33,087 bases of DNA from Sandaracinaceae bacterium. Lineage in GTDB: Bacteria; Myxococcota_A; Polyangia; Polyangiales; Sandaracinaceae. The stretch covers positions 1 to 33,087 of the forward strand of contig JAVJQK010000078.1 in assembly GCA_040218145.1 (NCBI GenBank). The letters are read 5' to 3'. The position numbers and the translations under genes were made by a program. The notes beneath the pieces were generated by a model. The model was not told the origin of the DNA, did not search any database, and saw nothing but the letters and a program-made list of their open reading frames with translations. Of this stretch, positions 23,488 to 30,829 are shown piece by piece (position 1 is the first letter of the stretch; each line of letters starts with the position of its first letter).

Positions 23488-23547
23488 CTACAAGGGGCCT
23501 TGTAGGCGTCACAAGCGCTATAGGCTAGCGGTGGGTATGGCTTGTGA
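23488..23547. repeat. Nested inverted repeats upstream of the gene block
   Basis: CTACAAGG/CCTTGTAG (23488-23505, 2-bp loop) is followed by TCACAAGC (23509-23516) and its complement GCTTGTGA (23540-23547). All contain the half-site ACAAG/CTTGT. Together with the iterons this makes 23313-23547 the densest repeat zone in the window. The remainder to 23676 is comparatively AT-rich and should contain the promoter of the downstream block, but no promoter pair is clear. Confidence 0.6.
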
Positions 23548-23676
23548 GTCGTACCCGAAAAGTTGTTTGGTTTCGATGGGTTGACTCTCGTGGTTGCGTG
23601 GACATCGTCTCTCGGTCCACGGCCGAACCAGCGCGCAATCAAACGCGGTAGGTCGGCTCCACAACCGGGAGTTCAC

Positions 23677-24309
23677 ATGCGCCGAACCACCTCTCTGTCC
23701 CGCCGAGCGGGCACCAGCACTCTGGGCCGCGAGCTTCGCCAGGCGTCGCGCCGCGAGCTCGCGACGCTCAAGCGCGACCTGAAGGAGAAGCACCGCGACC
23801 GGATGAAGCGAGCGCGCACGAAGGACGCGCAGGAGCGCCGCAAGAAGCTGGTCCTCGCCGCGGTGGAGGTCAGCGGCACGGCGGCGGCGGCGGGGGCGGC
23901 CCGGGCGATGCTCGGTGACAAGCTCGACGTCGGGCCGGTGCCGCTCGAGCTTCCCCTCGCGATCGCAGGGCACGTCGTCGGCGGATACTTCTATCCCGAC
24001 GACGAGCGCGGCGACCACGTCCACAACATCTCGAACGGCATGATGGCCGTGGCGGCCTTCCAGGGCGCGCAGCGCATGACGGCCTGGGCGCGGGAGCGGA
24101 CGCGCCGCCGGGGTGGCTCCGAGGGGGCGTCGTCGCAGGGCTACGCCGGGGCGTACGCGGAGGCGCTGCCGCCGCCGCCGAGCTTCGCGCTGCCGCCGCC
24201 GCCCATGCCGCCGACCGAGGCGCCCCGCATCGCGGGCGCGGTCCCCACCGCCGCCGACCGCGCGATGGCCCAGGCCATCCGCGTGATGGAGGACGCGCGC
24301 CGCGGCTGA
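23677..24309 (+). CDS. 210-aa basic protein with hydrophobic centre, unknown
   Basis: The N-terminal 55 residues are very basic and helical (RELRQASRRELATLKRDLKEK). A hydrophobic middle (about 60-115) has two candidate membrane segments, around VLAAVEVSGTAAAAGAARAM and PLELPLAIAGHVVGGYFY. A Pro/Ala-rich part follows (PPPPSFALPPPPMPP) and then a short C-terminal helix. The layout fits a small membrane-associated structural protein, for instance of a particle with an internal membrane, but no family is recognised. The ATG at 23677 has CGGGAG upstream; the open frame extends further left without coding character. First gene of the plus-strand block, 69 bp before the coat-like gene. Confidence 0.7.
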   Translation: MRRTTSLSRRAGTSTLGRELRQASRRELATLKRDLKEKHRDRMKRARTKDAQERRKKLVLAAVEVSGTAAAAGAARAMLGDKLDVGPVPLELPLAIAGHVVGGYFYPDDERGDHVHNISNGMMAVAAFQGAQRMTAWARERTRRRGGSEGASSQGYAGAYAEALPPPPSFALPPPPMPPTEAPRIAGAVPTAADRAMAQAIRVMEDARRG

Positions 24310-24378
24310 GCCCGGCCGCTGCACCAACTCCGGCTCCGTCGTGAGCCCCCCTTTGGACCCCACACAGGAGAACGCCTC

Positions 24379-25377
24379 ATGTACGACCTGATCGGACTCG
24401 AGCCGGACGACCTCTACGACGACGAGGACATCCTCGCGGTCGCGGGGGAGGACGACCTCGACGACTACGACGACCTCGACGCCATCGCCGGGATGGACGG
24501 CCTCGACGACCTCGACGAGGAGGACCTCGACGCCATCGCCGGCGCGTTCGAGCTCGTCGGCCTCGATGACCTCGACGGCCTCGACGAGGAGGACCTCGAC
24601 GCCATCGCGGGCCTCGAAGACGACGACTACGACGACGACGAGTTCGCGGTGGCGGGCGAGGACTACGCGCTGCCCGGCAGCGTGGAGGAGCTGCTCGATG
24701 CGGGCGCGACGGCGGGCCGCCGGGTTCGGCGGCGCCTCTCGCGCTACGCGGGCCGTCGTCGGGGGCGCGGTCGGGTGCGCCGCCGCCCGAGGAGCCGCGC
24801 GGCCGTCCTGCGGGCGATCCGGGCTCGGCGGGCGCGGGCGCGCGCGCGTCGGACGACGACCCGGGCTCGGCGCGCGGTGCGGACGATGAGCCGCCGCGTG
24901 CAGCGCGAGCGGGCGAAGGCGCGCCAGGCGGTGCGCGTGGCTCGGGCGGTGGCCGCGCGGACGGCGCCGCGGCCGGCGCGCACCATCCCGAGCGTGACCG
25001 GCGGTCAGACGCAGGTCGTGCCGACGCAGCCGCAGAAGAGCGGACCGCAGGTCGTGCCCTTCACGGCGACGGGCCCCATCGCGCCGGGGGAGACGCGCGT
25101 GCTGACGGCGCGCCCGCAGGTGGTCTTCCGCCCGAACCAGTTCCAGGTGGCCGGCCGCATCGCGGAGTACTTCCGCATCAACGCGATTCGGATCGGCAAC
25201 CAGAACCAGTTCGCGGCGAGCGGCTCGGTGCCGGCGGAGGCCTTCAGTGGCAACCACCCGATGCCGATCGGCAACACGACCGCGCACCCCGGTCACGACA
25301 TCGCGATCGAGGTCACGAACATCAGCGCCTCGCCGCAGGACTTCTCCGCGGCGATGAGCGGGCCCGCGCTCCAGTAG
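24379..25377 (+). CDS. Candidate coat-like protein: acidic repeat, Arg-rich middle, beta-rich C-terminus
   Basis: A 332-aa protein of three contrasting parts. Residues 10-97 are strongly acidic, with five copies of a short hydrophobic motif of the type LDAIAG between Asp/Glu runs. Residues 113-205 are extremely Arg-rich, like a nucleic-acid-condensing segment. Residues 246-332 form a beta-rich domain (FRPNQFQVAGRIAEYFRINA, IRIGNQNQF, SVPAEAFSG, DIAIEVTNISASP). The last part is the only one that looks like a globular fold and could be a single jelly-roll shell domain; this is inference, from predicted strands and a vague memory of similar proteins in phage-like clusters. A strong AGGAG site and a following hairpin suggest high expression. 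Confidence 0.7.
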   Translation: MYDLIGLEPDDLYDDEDILAVAGEDDLDDYDDLDAIAGMDGLDDLDEEDLDAIAGAFELVGLDDLDGLDEEDLDAIAGLEDDDYDDDEFAVAGEDYALPGSVEELLDAGATAGRRVRRRLSRYAGRRRGRGRVRRRPRSRAAVLRAIRARRARARARRTTTRARRAVRTMSRRVQRERAKARQAVRVARAVAARTAPRPARTIPSVTGGQTQVVPTQPQKSGPQVVPFTATGPIAPGETRVLTARPQVVFRPNQFQVAGRIAEYFRINAIRIGNQNQFAASGSVPAEAFSGNHPMPIGNTTAHPGHDIAIEVTNISASPQDFSAAMSGPALQ

Positions 25378-25405
25378 CGCGTCCGGGCTCCGCGAGCGCT
25401 TCCCT

Positions 25406-25468
25406 GGTCGCCCTCCGCCTCGCGCGGACGGCCCTCCCCCAGTCCCGCCCGCCGGGCGGAGGGCGACC
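25406..25468. terminator. 14-bp inverted repeat after the coat-like gene
   Basis: Arms GGTCGCCCTCCGCC (25406-25419) and its exact complement (25455-25468) enclose a 35-nt GC-rich loop and are followed by CCTTTCTGTG. A stable hairpin 30 bp after the stop could end or attenuate transcription, making the upstream gene more abundant than the rest, or protect its mRNA end. Confidence 0.6.
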
Positions 25469-25516
25469 CCTTTCTGTGTCTCGAGCTTCCCCTCTCTGAC
25501 CGAGCCGACCGAACCG

Positions 25517-25981
25517 ATGCCGCTTCCCTCCCACACCGAGAGCGCGCCCATCGCCAACCCCGACGAGGTCGAGGGTGGTCTCGCCGAGCGCCTGTGGTGC
25601 GTGACCTTCGGGGCGTACGGCGCGACACACGTCTACGCGTGGGCCGACTCGCTCGAGGACGCGTTTGAGGTGGCGGTGGAGCACCTCGACGACGAGGGGC
25701 AGTGCGGGCACTTCACGATCCTCACCGAGGACGACTACGTCGAGGCGGCCGAGGAGCTCGGCGTCGAGTGGGACCCCGAGTCGCCGGACTACGCGGTGAT
25801 GGAGCACGCCGAGGCGGATCTGACGCCGATCGGCTGGACGACGCTCGAGTGCGCGCGGAGCGGCGGCGGCTCGGCGTTCGTGCCGTCGTGGGAGTGGTCG
25901 GTGCGCGAGGTTCACGGGGCCGAGCGCCAGCGCGTCGAGGAGCGCTCGTACGAAGAGATCGAAGCGGAGGAGGTCGCGTGA
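25517..25981 (+). CDS. 154-aa acidic protein, unknown
   Basis: A soluble acidic protein with a likely alpha/beta fold: the strand-helix unit LWCVTFGAYGATHVYAWADSLEDAFEVAVEHL, a Cys/His pair in DDEGQCGHFTIL, and a C-terminal helix rich in Glu. No membrane helix or signal peptide. I recognise no family. Its stop overlaps the start of the transglutaminase-like gene (TGATG), so the products are probably made in step and may work together. It is the first gene after the hairpin. Confidence 0.7.
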   Translation: MPLPSHTESAPIANPDEVEGGLAERLWCVTFGAYGATHVYAWADSLEDAFEVAVEHLDDEGQCGHFTILTEDDYVEAAEELGVEWDPESPDYAVMEHAEADLTPIGWTTLECARSGGGSAFVPSWEWSVREVHGAERQRVEERSYEEIEAEEVA

Positions 25982-26421
25982 TGCGGCAGGTCAGTTTTCG
26001 TTTGCGTCTGTTCCAGAGCGAGCGCGAGCGCGCCTCGAGCGAGCGGATCCTGCGCGTGCTGTTGCGCGCGCTGGCCGCCGCCGACGTCGAATACCTGCGG
26101 GCGCACCCAAACACGCCGCCGCTCTACCAGGCGGGGGTGCGCTACCGAGCCGAGCGGGTGCCGCGCGAGTTCTGGAAGGGCGTCGCCGAGACGCTCGAGG
26201 ATCGCCACGGCGACTGCGAGGACCTGGCGTGCTGGCGGTGCGCGGAGCTGATCGTCCGTGATCGCGTCGCCGCCGAGCCGGTGTTTCGCTACCGCCGCGT
26301 CGGGCGGCTGAGCGTCTACCACATCCTCGTTCGCTACCCGGACGGCCGCATCGAGGACCCGTCGGCGCTGCTCGGAATGGGCGCGGGCGGGGCGACTCGG
26401 AGGCAGCTCGGGCTCGGCTGA
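25981..26421 (+). CDS. Transglutaminase-like cysteine protein
   Basis: A 146-aa protein with a papain/transglutaminase-type triad: Cys79 in HGDCEDLACWRCAEL, His114 in YHILVRYPDG and Asp126 in IEDPS, in the right order and spacing for the superfamily. It is smaller than typical transglutaminases and has no signal peptide. In structural gene clusters such a fold could act as a peptidase or amide-bond-forming enzyme on proteins or peptidoglycan peptides. It is coupled to the gene upstream and followed by a peptidoglycan-binding protein. The ATG overlapping the previous stop is the natural start. Confidence 0.8.
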   Translation: MRQVSFRLRLFQSERERASSERILRVLLRALAAADVEYLRAHPNTPPLYQAGVRYRAERVPREFWKGVAETLEDRHGDCEDLACWRCAELIVRDRVAAEPVFRYRRVGRLSVYHILVRYPDGRIEDPSALLGMGAGGATRRQLGLG

Positions 26422-26506
26422 GATCTTCACGACGAGCGCGCTCGCGCGCGGCGCTCGGACCCATCGATCCGCGAAGCAGCGGGCGCGCGAAGGAAGGGAG
26501 ACGACC

Positions 26507-27667
26507 ATGGGAGCGATCGCCGCACTGCTGGCCCTCGGGGGCATCGTCGCGTTGGCGGCCTACTCGGCGGGCAACGAAGAGGCGCGTCCCTCGTCGGGGC
26601 GCCCTCCTGCCGGAGCGCCGCCGTCGCTCCCGCCTCCACCCGGGTCGCCGAGCGGTTCGCCCGCGGGCACGAGCCCCGCCCCGGCCGCGTCGCCGAGCCC
26701 GAGGCCGACGAGCCACGCGCCGGAGGGGGCCGATCCCTACGCCGCGACGCCGGTCCCCGCGCACTGTCCGCCCGGGCTCGACCGGGCGGACCCGACCGCG
26801 CGATCCCTCTGTGGCCCGGGCGGAGGCGCCGCAGACCCGTCGGCGCCGGTGGTGCCCACGTCGACGGCCACAAACGCCCCGCCCGATCTCGTCGAGCGCG
26901 TGCGCGCGTTCATGGCGTCCGATCCCAGCCCGGAGCAGATCGAGGAGCTCGCGACGCAGCTCGATCGCGCCGGCCTGTCGGACGCGGCGCGGCAGCTGCG
27001 CGGGGTCGCCGCGGCTCGTCGTCAGGAGCGCGCGCGAGCGCCCTCCACTCCAACGCCCGCGCCGGGCCCTTCGTCGCCGGCGAGGAGCGACTCGAGGACC
27101 CCCGGGCCCTCGTCCTCGTCGGCTACCGATACGGGCAGCTCGTCGAGGCCCGGCGGCGGCGGCGAGCCGCAGAGCGGGCGGCAGCTCGCCGTCGAGACCG
27201 CGGGCGCGCTGCGCGATCGGCTGAGCGTGCTGCAACGGCTGACGAGGGAGTTCCAGGAGGCGGCGAACATCGCGGGGGACGGCCTCTACGGGCCGATGAC
27301 GCGGGCGGCGTTGACCTACTGGAGCGGCCGGACGGCGCCGCGGCCGTGGGTGGGCTCGGGGAGCCCGAGGTATCGCGGGCTGGTGTCGGTCGAACGGGGC
27401 GACGGCACCCCGGCGGCCGAGCACGCCGAGCGGACGGCGCGCGCGCTGTTCCGGGCGCTGCTCGATCCGGAGGGACCGGCGAAGCCGATCCTCGAGCGGT
27501 TCCAGCGGACCGTCGGGCTGACGGTCGACGGCAAGTACGGCTCGCAGACGCGCGCCGCGCTCGGACGGCTCGGCGTGGCGAACCCGCCGAAGGCGTTCCG
27601 GCGCACGCGGCGCCGCGCGAGCAGGGGGAGCGGCGGCGGAGGCTCCTCGAGACGGCGTTCGGGCTGA
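26507..27667 (+). CDS. Membrane-anchored protein with two peptidoglycan-binding repeats
   Basis: A 386-aa protein. An N-terminal hydrophobic helix (residues 2-20, AIAALLALGGIVALAAY) is probably an uncleaved anchor. A long Pro/Ser-rich linker (25-125) and a helical segment (about 128-170) follow. Then come two PG_binding_1-like units with the signature D.LYG..TRAAL near residues 255-270 (GDGLYGPMTRAAL) and DGKYGSQTRAAL near 340-355. The C-terminus is Arg/Gly-rich. These repeats bind the cell wall, so the protein likely bridges a membrane and peptidoglycan, as in spike, entry or lysis components. AAGGGAG precedes the ATG. Confidence 0.82.
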   Translation: MGAIAALLALGGIVALAAYSAGNEEARPSSGRPPAGAPPSLPPPPGSPSGSPAGTSPAPAASPSPRPTSHAPEGADPYAATPVPAHCPPGLDRADPTARSLCGPGGGAADPSAPVVPTSTATNAPPDLVERVRAFMASDPSPEQIEELATQLDRAGLSDAARQLRGVAAARRQERARAPSTPTPAPGPSSPARSDSRTPGPSSSSATDTGSSSRPGGGGEPQSGRQLAVETAGALRDRLSVLQRLTREFQEAANIAGDGLYGPMTRAALTYWSGRTAPRPWVGSGSPRYRGLVSVERGDGTPAAEHAERTARALFRALLDPEGPAKPILERFQRTVGLTVDGKYGSQTRAALGRLGVANPPKAFRRTRRRASRGSGGGGSSRRRSG

Positions 27668-27703
27668 GCGCCGACAGGGTCGCGTACGACAACGGAGAGG
27701 ACG

Positions 27704-28609
27704 ATGAACCAGCACTACCTCGATGACCTGAACGGGCTGCCCGTGACCTCGGGCGGTGAGTACGATCCCGAAGCCGGCGCCTCGTGGGGCGCGAGCGCCG
27801 GGTGCGGCTCGCGCGCCGTGGCGAGCGGCGCCTCGGGCGAGGACGGCGGCGCGCTGAGCGGCGACGTGGTCGAGCGCGTGCGCGTGGGGCCGTACACGGC
27901 GAGCGTCCAGCTCGAGCGTCGCGACGGAGGCCTATGGATCGCCTGCGCGATGATCGAGACCGAGAGGGGCGTAATGAGCTGGTGCGGCGCCGCGACCGAG
28001 CAGGAGGTCGCGCAGCGGCTCGCGGCGCGTCGCCGCGAGGGCGCGAGCGCGGGCTTCGACTTCGGGAGCTTCCTCAACGACATCGGCCGTCAGATCAATC
28101 AGGGCGCGCAGCAGCTCGCGCGCAACCGGACGCTGCGCCGGGTCGTGCGCGACGTGAACCGCACCCTGAACCGGCCCGAGCTGCAGCCGGTGCTCGCGGT
28201 GGCGCAGCAGATCCCCTACCTGGGTCAGGCGCTCGGCGCGGTGCGCGCGGCGGCGACGATGGCCGACCAGGTGCTGGGCGGTAACCCCCAGGCGCGCGGC
28301 CGTCTCCAGTCGATCCGGCGCGCGGCGCAGCGCGGCAACCCCATCGCGCGCCAAGCGCTCGAGGTGCTTGGCGACGTGCTCCGCGCGCAGCAGCGCTCGG
28401 TGCGCCAGCGGGCGGGCGCGCCAGCTCGACGTCGTCCGGGCCGCCGCCCGCCTTCGCGCCGGCGCCACGGCAGCTCGCCGCGCCGCCGGCCTCGTCACGA
28501 CGCGCGCTCGAGCGGCTCCGAGGCGGAGGAGCGGGCCTGGCGCGCCGCCTCGGAGCGATGGGCCGAGCACACCCGCCGCTCGATCGTCACGCCGCCCCCG
28601 GTCGGCTGA
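27704..28609 (+). CDS. 301-aa protein with Arg-rich C-terminus, unknown
   Basis: Three parts are visible: an acidic Gly/Ser-rich N-terminus (1-50), a small beta segment (VRVGPYTASVQLERRDGGLWIACAMIE), and a long helical region (about 120-230) with moderately hydrophobic stretches such as VLAVAQQIPYLGQALGAVRAA. The end (about 235-280) is almost pure Arg/Pro/Ser. Like the coat-like protein it combines acidic and very basic segments, suggesting nucleic-acid packaging or an internal structural role. No known domain is recognised. The ATG has GGAGAGG upstream and follows the previous gene by 36 bp. Confidence 0.7.
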   Translation: MNQHYLDDLNGLPVTSGGEYDPEAGASWGASAGCGSRAVASGASGEDGGALSGDVVERVRVGPYTASVQLERRDGGLWIACAMIETERGVMSWCGAATEQEVAQRLAARRREGASAGFDFGSFLNDIGRQINQGAQQLARNRTLRRVVRDVNRTLNRPELQPVLAVAQQIPYLGQALGAVRAAATMADQVLGGNPQARGRLQSIRRAAQRGNPIARQALEVLGDVLRAQQRSVRQRAGAPARRRPGRRPPSRRRHGSSPRRRPRHDARSSGSEAEERAWRAASERWAEHTRRSIVTPPPVG

Positions 28610-28651
28610 CAGTCGGCTGAGCCCGCCCCCTTGTCCAAGGAGCCCTCGACG

Positions 28652-29365
28652 ATGACCGACGCACCGCCCTCTCCTTCCACCGCACGCGGTGAGCACGATT
28701 CGCTGCGCGCGCTCCTGCGGGGCGTGGTGGACCTCATTCACCGCGGCCTCCACGAGCTGGAGGCGCACGGACCCGAGCCGTCCGATGCCTCGACGGAGGA
28801 ATCCACGACGCCCACCGGCGGCGGCGACGGACCGACTCCGGGCGCGGAGCCGCCCGCGCCGAACCCTCCCGACATCTCGGATCCCAACGAGCCAGCGACC
28901 CCCCTACCCACCCCACCCACCACGGAGCCCACGATGCCCATCGGAACGAGAAACTTCGCCTTCGCCCACGCTCGGATCACCAGCGACGGGGAGGAGGTGC
29001 GGGTCAGCAAGGCGACCGGCTTCACGCCGGCGATCACCCACCCGAACGACCCCGATCCGGCGCACTGCGCGCCGCGCGACGACCTGCCGAAGGTCGCGCG
29101 GGTGCGGCCCAGCGACCCGGACAAGCTGCCGCCGAACACGCTGCTCTACCGGCTGACGTTCCCGGAGAACCACCAGATCGACCGCGACGAGGCGGTGGTG
29201 ATTGCCAGCGGCGCCGACCGCGAGACGCACAGCGCCTACGACATGAACGCGTGGCCGGTGAACGACCGCGCCATCGAGGTCGCGCTCGAGCTGCGTCGCC
29301 CGGACGTCAACGGCGAGCGCAAGGACGTCTTCACGGTCGACGTCCTGGTGCTGCGGGTCGACTGA
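28652..29365 (+). CDS. 237-aa protein with disordered N-terminus and beta-rich C-terminus
   Basis: Residues 1-94 are Pro/Glu/Thr-rich low complexity after a short helix (SLRALLRGVVDLIHRGLHEL). Residues 95-237 look like a beta domain (NFAFAHARITSDGEEVRVS, LLYRLTFPENHQIDRDEAVVI, FTVDVLVLRVD). An internal ATG at 28934 (MPIGTRNF) has a GGAG site and would yield just the beta domain, so two products are possible. No family is recognised. AAGGAG lies 10 nt before the chosen start. It is followed within 8 bp by another beta-rich protein gene, which suggests a pair of shell or spike subunits (inference). Confidence 0.7.
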   Translation: MTDAPPSPSTARGEHDSLRALLRGVVDLIHRGLHELEAHGPEPSDASTEESTTPTGGGDGPTPGAEPPAPNPPDISDPNEPATPLPTPPTTEPTMPIGTRNFAFAHARITSDGEEVRVSKATGFTPAITHPNDPDPAHCAPRDDLPKVARVRPSDPDKLPPNTLLYRLTFPENHQIDRDEAVVIASGADRETHSAYDMNAWPVNDRAIEVALELRRPDVNGERKDVFTVDVLVLRVD

Positions 29366-29372
29366 GGGAGTG

Positions 29373-30062
29373 ATGGGCGAGCCGCGGCAACTGCTCGACT
29401 GCCCCGACCGGAGCAACCTGGGGCGCCGACTGACGCTCCAGCCGGCCGGGGCCTTCGAGGCGCTGCTCGACGTGCGCGGCGAGGACGCCGCGGCTCGCGC
29501 CGTCACCACCACGATCACGCTCGCGCCAAAGGTCTCGTTCGAGAGCCTGGGGCCCGATGATCTGCTCGCCCGCCGCGACGAGCTGCGCGCGCGCGCCCGG
29601 ATCGAGGCGGGCGTGGGCGGCCACGTCGCCACCATCGAGCTCGACGTGGGCGCGGGCCTCCGCTTCGGCGCCGCGGTGTCGTCGCTGCGCGTCTCGGCCA
29701 TCAACGACGGCGGCGCGCCGATCGACGTGGGCGCCTTCGTCGGGTACGGCACGGCCGCGACGACGCCGACGCTGACCACGTACGGAGGCCCGCTGTCGTT
29801 CCGAGAGACGTGGGAGCTCGACGTGCCGGCGTTCGCGCAGGCGGTCGAGATCCTGCGCCCGCCGGGTCACGAGCTGCTCGTCGACGTCGGCCTCGGGCGC
29901 GCTCGTGGCGTGGCCGGGCGCTGGCTCTACGGCGACCGCGTCTTCTTCGACGAGCGGATGAGGCCGCTGCCGCTCGCCAACGGCTGCCGGCGCGTCCGCG
30001 TCACCTCGCTCGCGACCGGCCGCAGCTTCCAGCCGGTCGCCCTGTTCACCCTCACCCTCTGA
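29373..30062 (+). CDS. 229-aa beta-rich protein, candidate structural subunit
   Basis: Almost entirely predicted beta structure, with alternating hydrophobic strands: ARARIEAGVGGHVATIELDV, SSLRVSAINDGGAPIDVGAF, SFRETWELDVPAFAQAVEIL and a C-terminal SFQPVALFTLTL. No signal peptide, membrane helix or catalytic motif is present. Length and composition would suit a single jelly-roll capsid or penton-type protein, but I cannot confirm the fold from sequence alone. The ATG at 29373 has GAGGGAG just upstream, giving tight spacing; the GTG one codon earlier is an alternative. It follows the previous gene by 7 bp. Confidence 0.68.
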   Translation: MGEPRQLLDCPDRSNLGRRLTLQPAGAFEALLDVRGEDAAARAVTTTITLAPKVSFESLGPDDLLARRDELRARARIEAGVGGHVATIELDVGAGLRFGAAVSSLRVSAINDGGAPIDVGAFVGYGTAATTPTLTTYGGPLSFRETWELDVPAFAQAVEILRPPGHELLVDVGLGRARGVAGRWLYGDRVFFDERMRPLPLANGCRRVRVTSLATGRSFQPVALFTLTL

Positions 30063-30078
30063 CGAACGAGCCGAGCTC

Positions 30079-30552
30079 ATGAGCGAAACGTCTCCCGAGA
30101 CCCCGGCGTCCGACGAGCCGCCCGCGTCGGCCATCACGGCGCCCGGCGCGGCGGCGGCCGTGCCCCAGGAGCAGCTCGATCGCGCGGTCGCGCTGCTCCT
30201 CCACGCGATGCAGCTCCGCAACTACGTCGAGCTGCACCGGGGGCGGCTGCCGGCCGACCTCGTGCGCCGCTGGGACGAGTGGTACCGGGGGCTCGCCGAG
30301 GTCTTCCAGCGCGTGCAGGCCGACTCGATCGCGCAGCGCCAGGTCTTGGCTCAGCTCCCCACTTACCAGGCCGAGCTGACCCGCTATCGCGACGCGCTCG
30401 CGGCGCACGGCGCTCCAGCCCAGGGGTCACCGCCACTCGACGCGGCGGCCTCGCGCGAGCCGCGCCGATCGCTCTCGCCGCTGCTCATCGGCGGCGCCGG
30501 GCTCGCGGTCGGGCTGGTGGCGGGCTTCGCGGTCGCGGGGAGCCGGAGCTGA
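30079..30552 (+). CDS. 157-aa tail-anchored membrane protein, unknown
   Basis: A soluble helical region (about residues 28-115, with PQEQLDRAVALLLHAMQLRNYVELH and a conserved-looking DEWYRGLAEVF) is followed by a linker and one C-terminal membrane helix (LLIGGAGLAVGLVAGFAVAG) ending five residues from the stop. This tail-anchored topology recurs in several proteins of this block and suggests components of a common membrane. No known family. Start ATG at 30079, 16 bp after the previous stop; the site GAGCCGAGC is weak. Confidence 0.7.
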   Translation: MSETSPETPASDEPPASAITAPGAAAAVPQEQLDRAVALLLHAMQLRNYVELHRGRLPADLVRRWDEWYRGLAEVFQRVQADSIAQRQVLAQLPTYQAELTRYRDALAAHGAPAQGSPPLDAAASREPRRSLSPLLIGGAGLAVGLVAGFAVAGSRS

Positions 30553-30555
30553 GCC

Positions 30556-30783
30556 GTGGGCCACTCGCTCGAGGACGCGTTCGTCGCCCACCTCTCCAAG
30601 GGTGGCCTGCTCGTCATCCACCCGAAGCATGGGGTGCAGCTGGTCACGAGCGTCGAGCGGGCGGTGCGCTGGCTCGAGCGAGACGGCTGGGACTACTTCG
30701 TCACCCACCAGAACAGCGACACCGGCGACGAGCTCGAGCAGTGGATCCCGCTTCACGACCCGCGGTGGGAGGACGACGAGTGA
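30556..30783 (+). CDS. 75-aa small soluble protein, unknown
   Basis: A compact protein with a strand-strand-helix pattern (GLLVIHPKHGVQLVTSVERAVRWLERDGWDYFV) and an acidic tail. No motif is recognised. It starts with GTG three bases after the previous stop and has the third-position G/C bias of its neighbours, so it is likely real and translated by coupling. The role is unknown; the position between two membrane proteins suggests a scaffold or adaptor, without direct evidence. Confidence 0.62.
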   Translation: MGHSLEDAFVAHLSKGGLLVIHPKHGVQLVTSVERAVRWLERDGWDYFVTHQNSDTGDELEQWIPLHDPRWEDDE

Positions 30784-30829
30784 CGCGCGCGGGGCCGAGC
30801 GCTCTCGCGCGGACGAACGGAGGACGTCG

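Noticed and set aside
23518-25557. A 679-codon minus-strand frame
   Set aside because: It covers two plus-strand genes with good ribosome sites; its sequence is low complexity from the Arg/Asp-rich genes opposite.
25991-27715. A 574-codon minus-strand frame
   Set aside because: Antisense to the transglutaminase-like and peptidoglycan-binding genes, which show family motifs.
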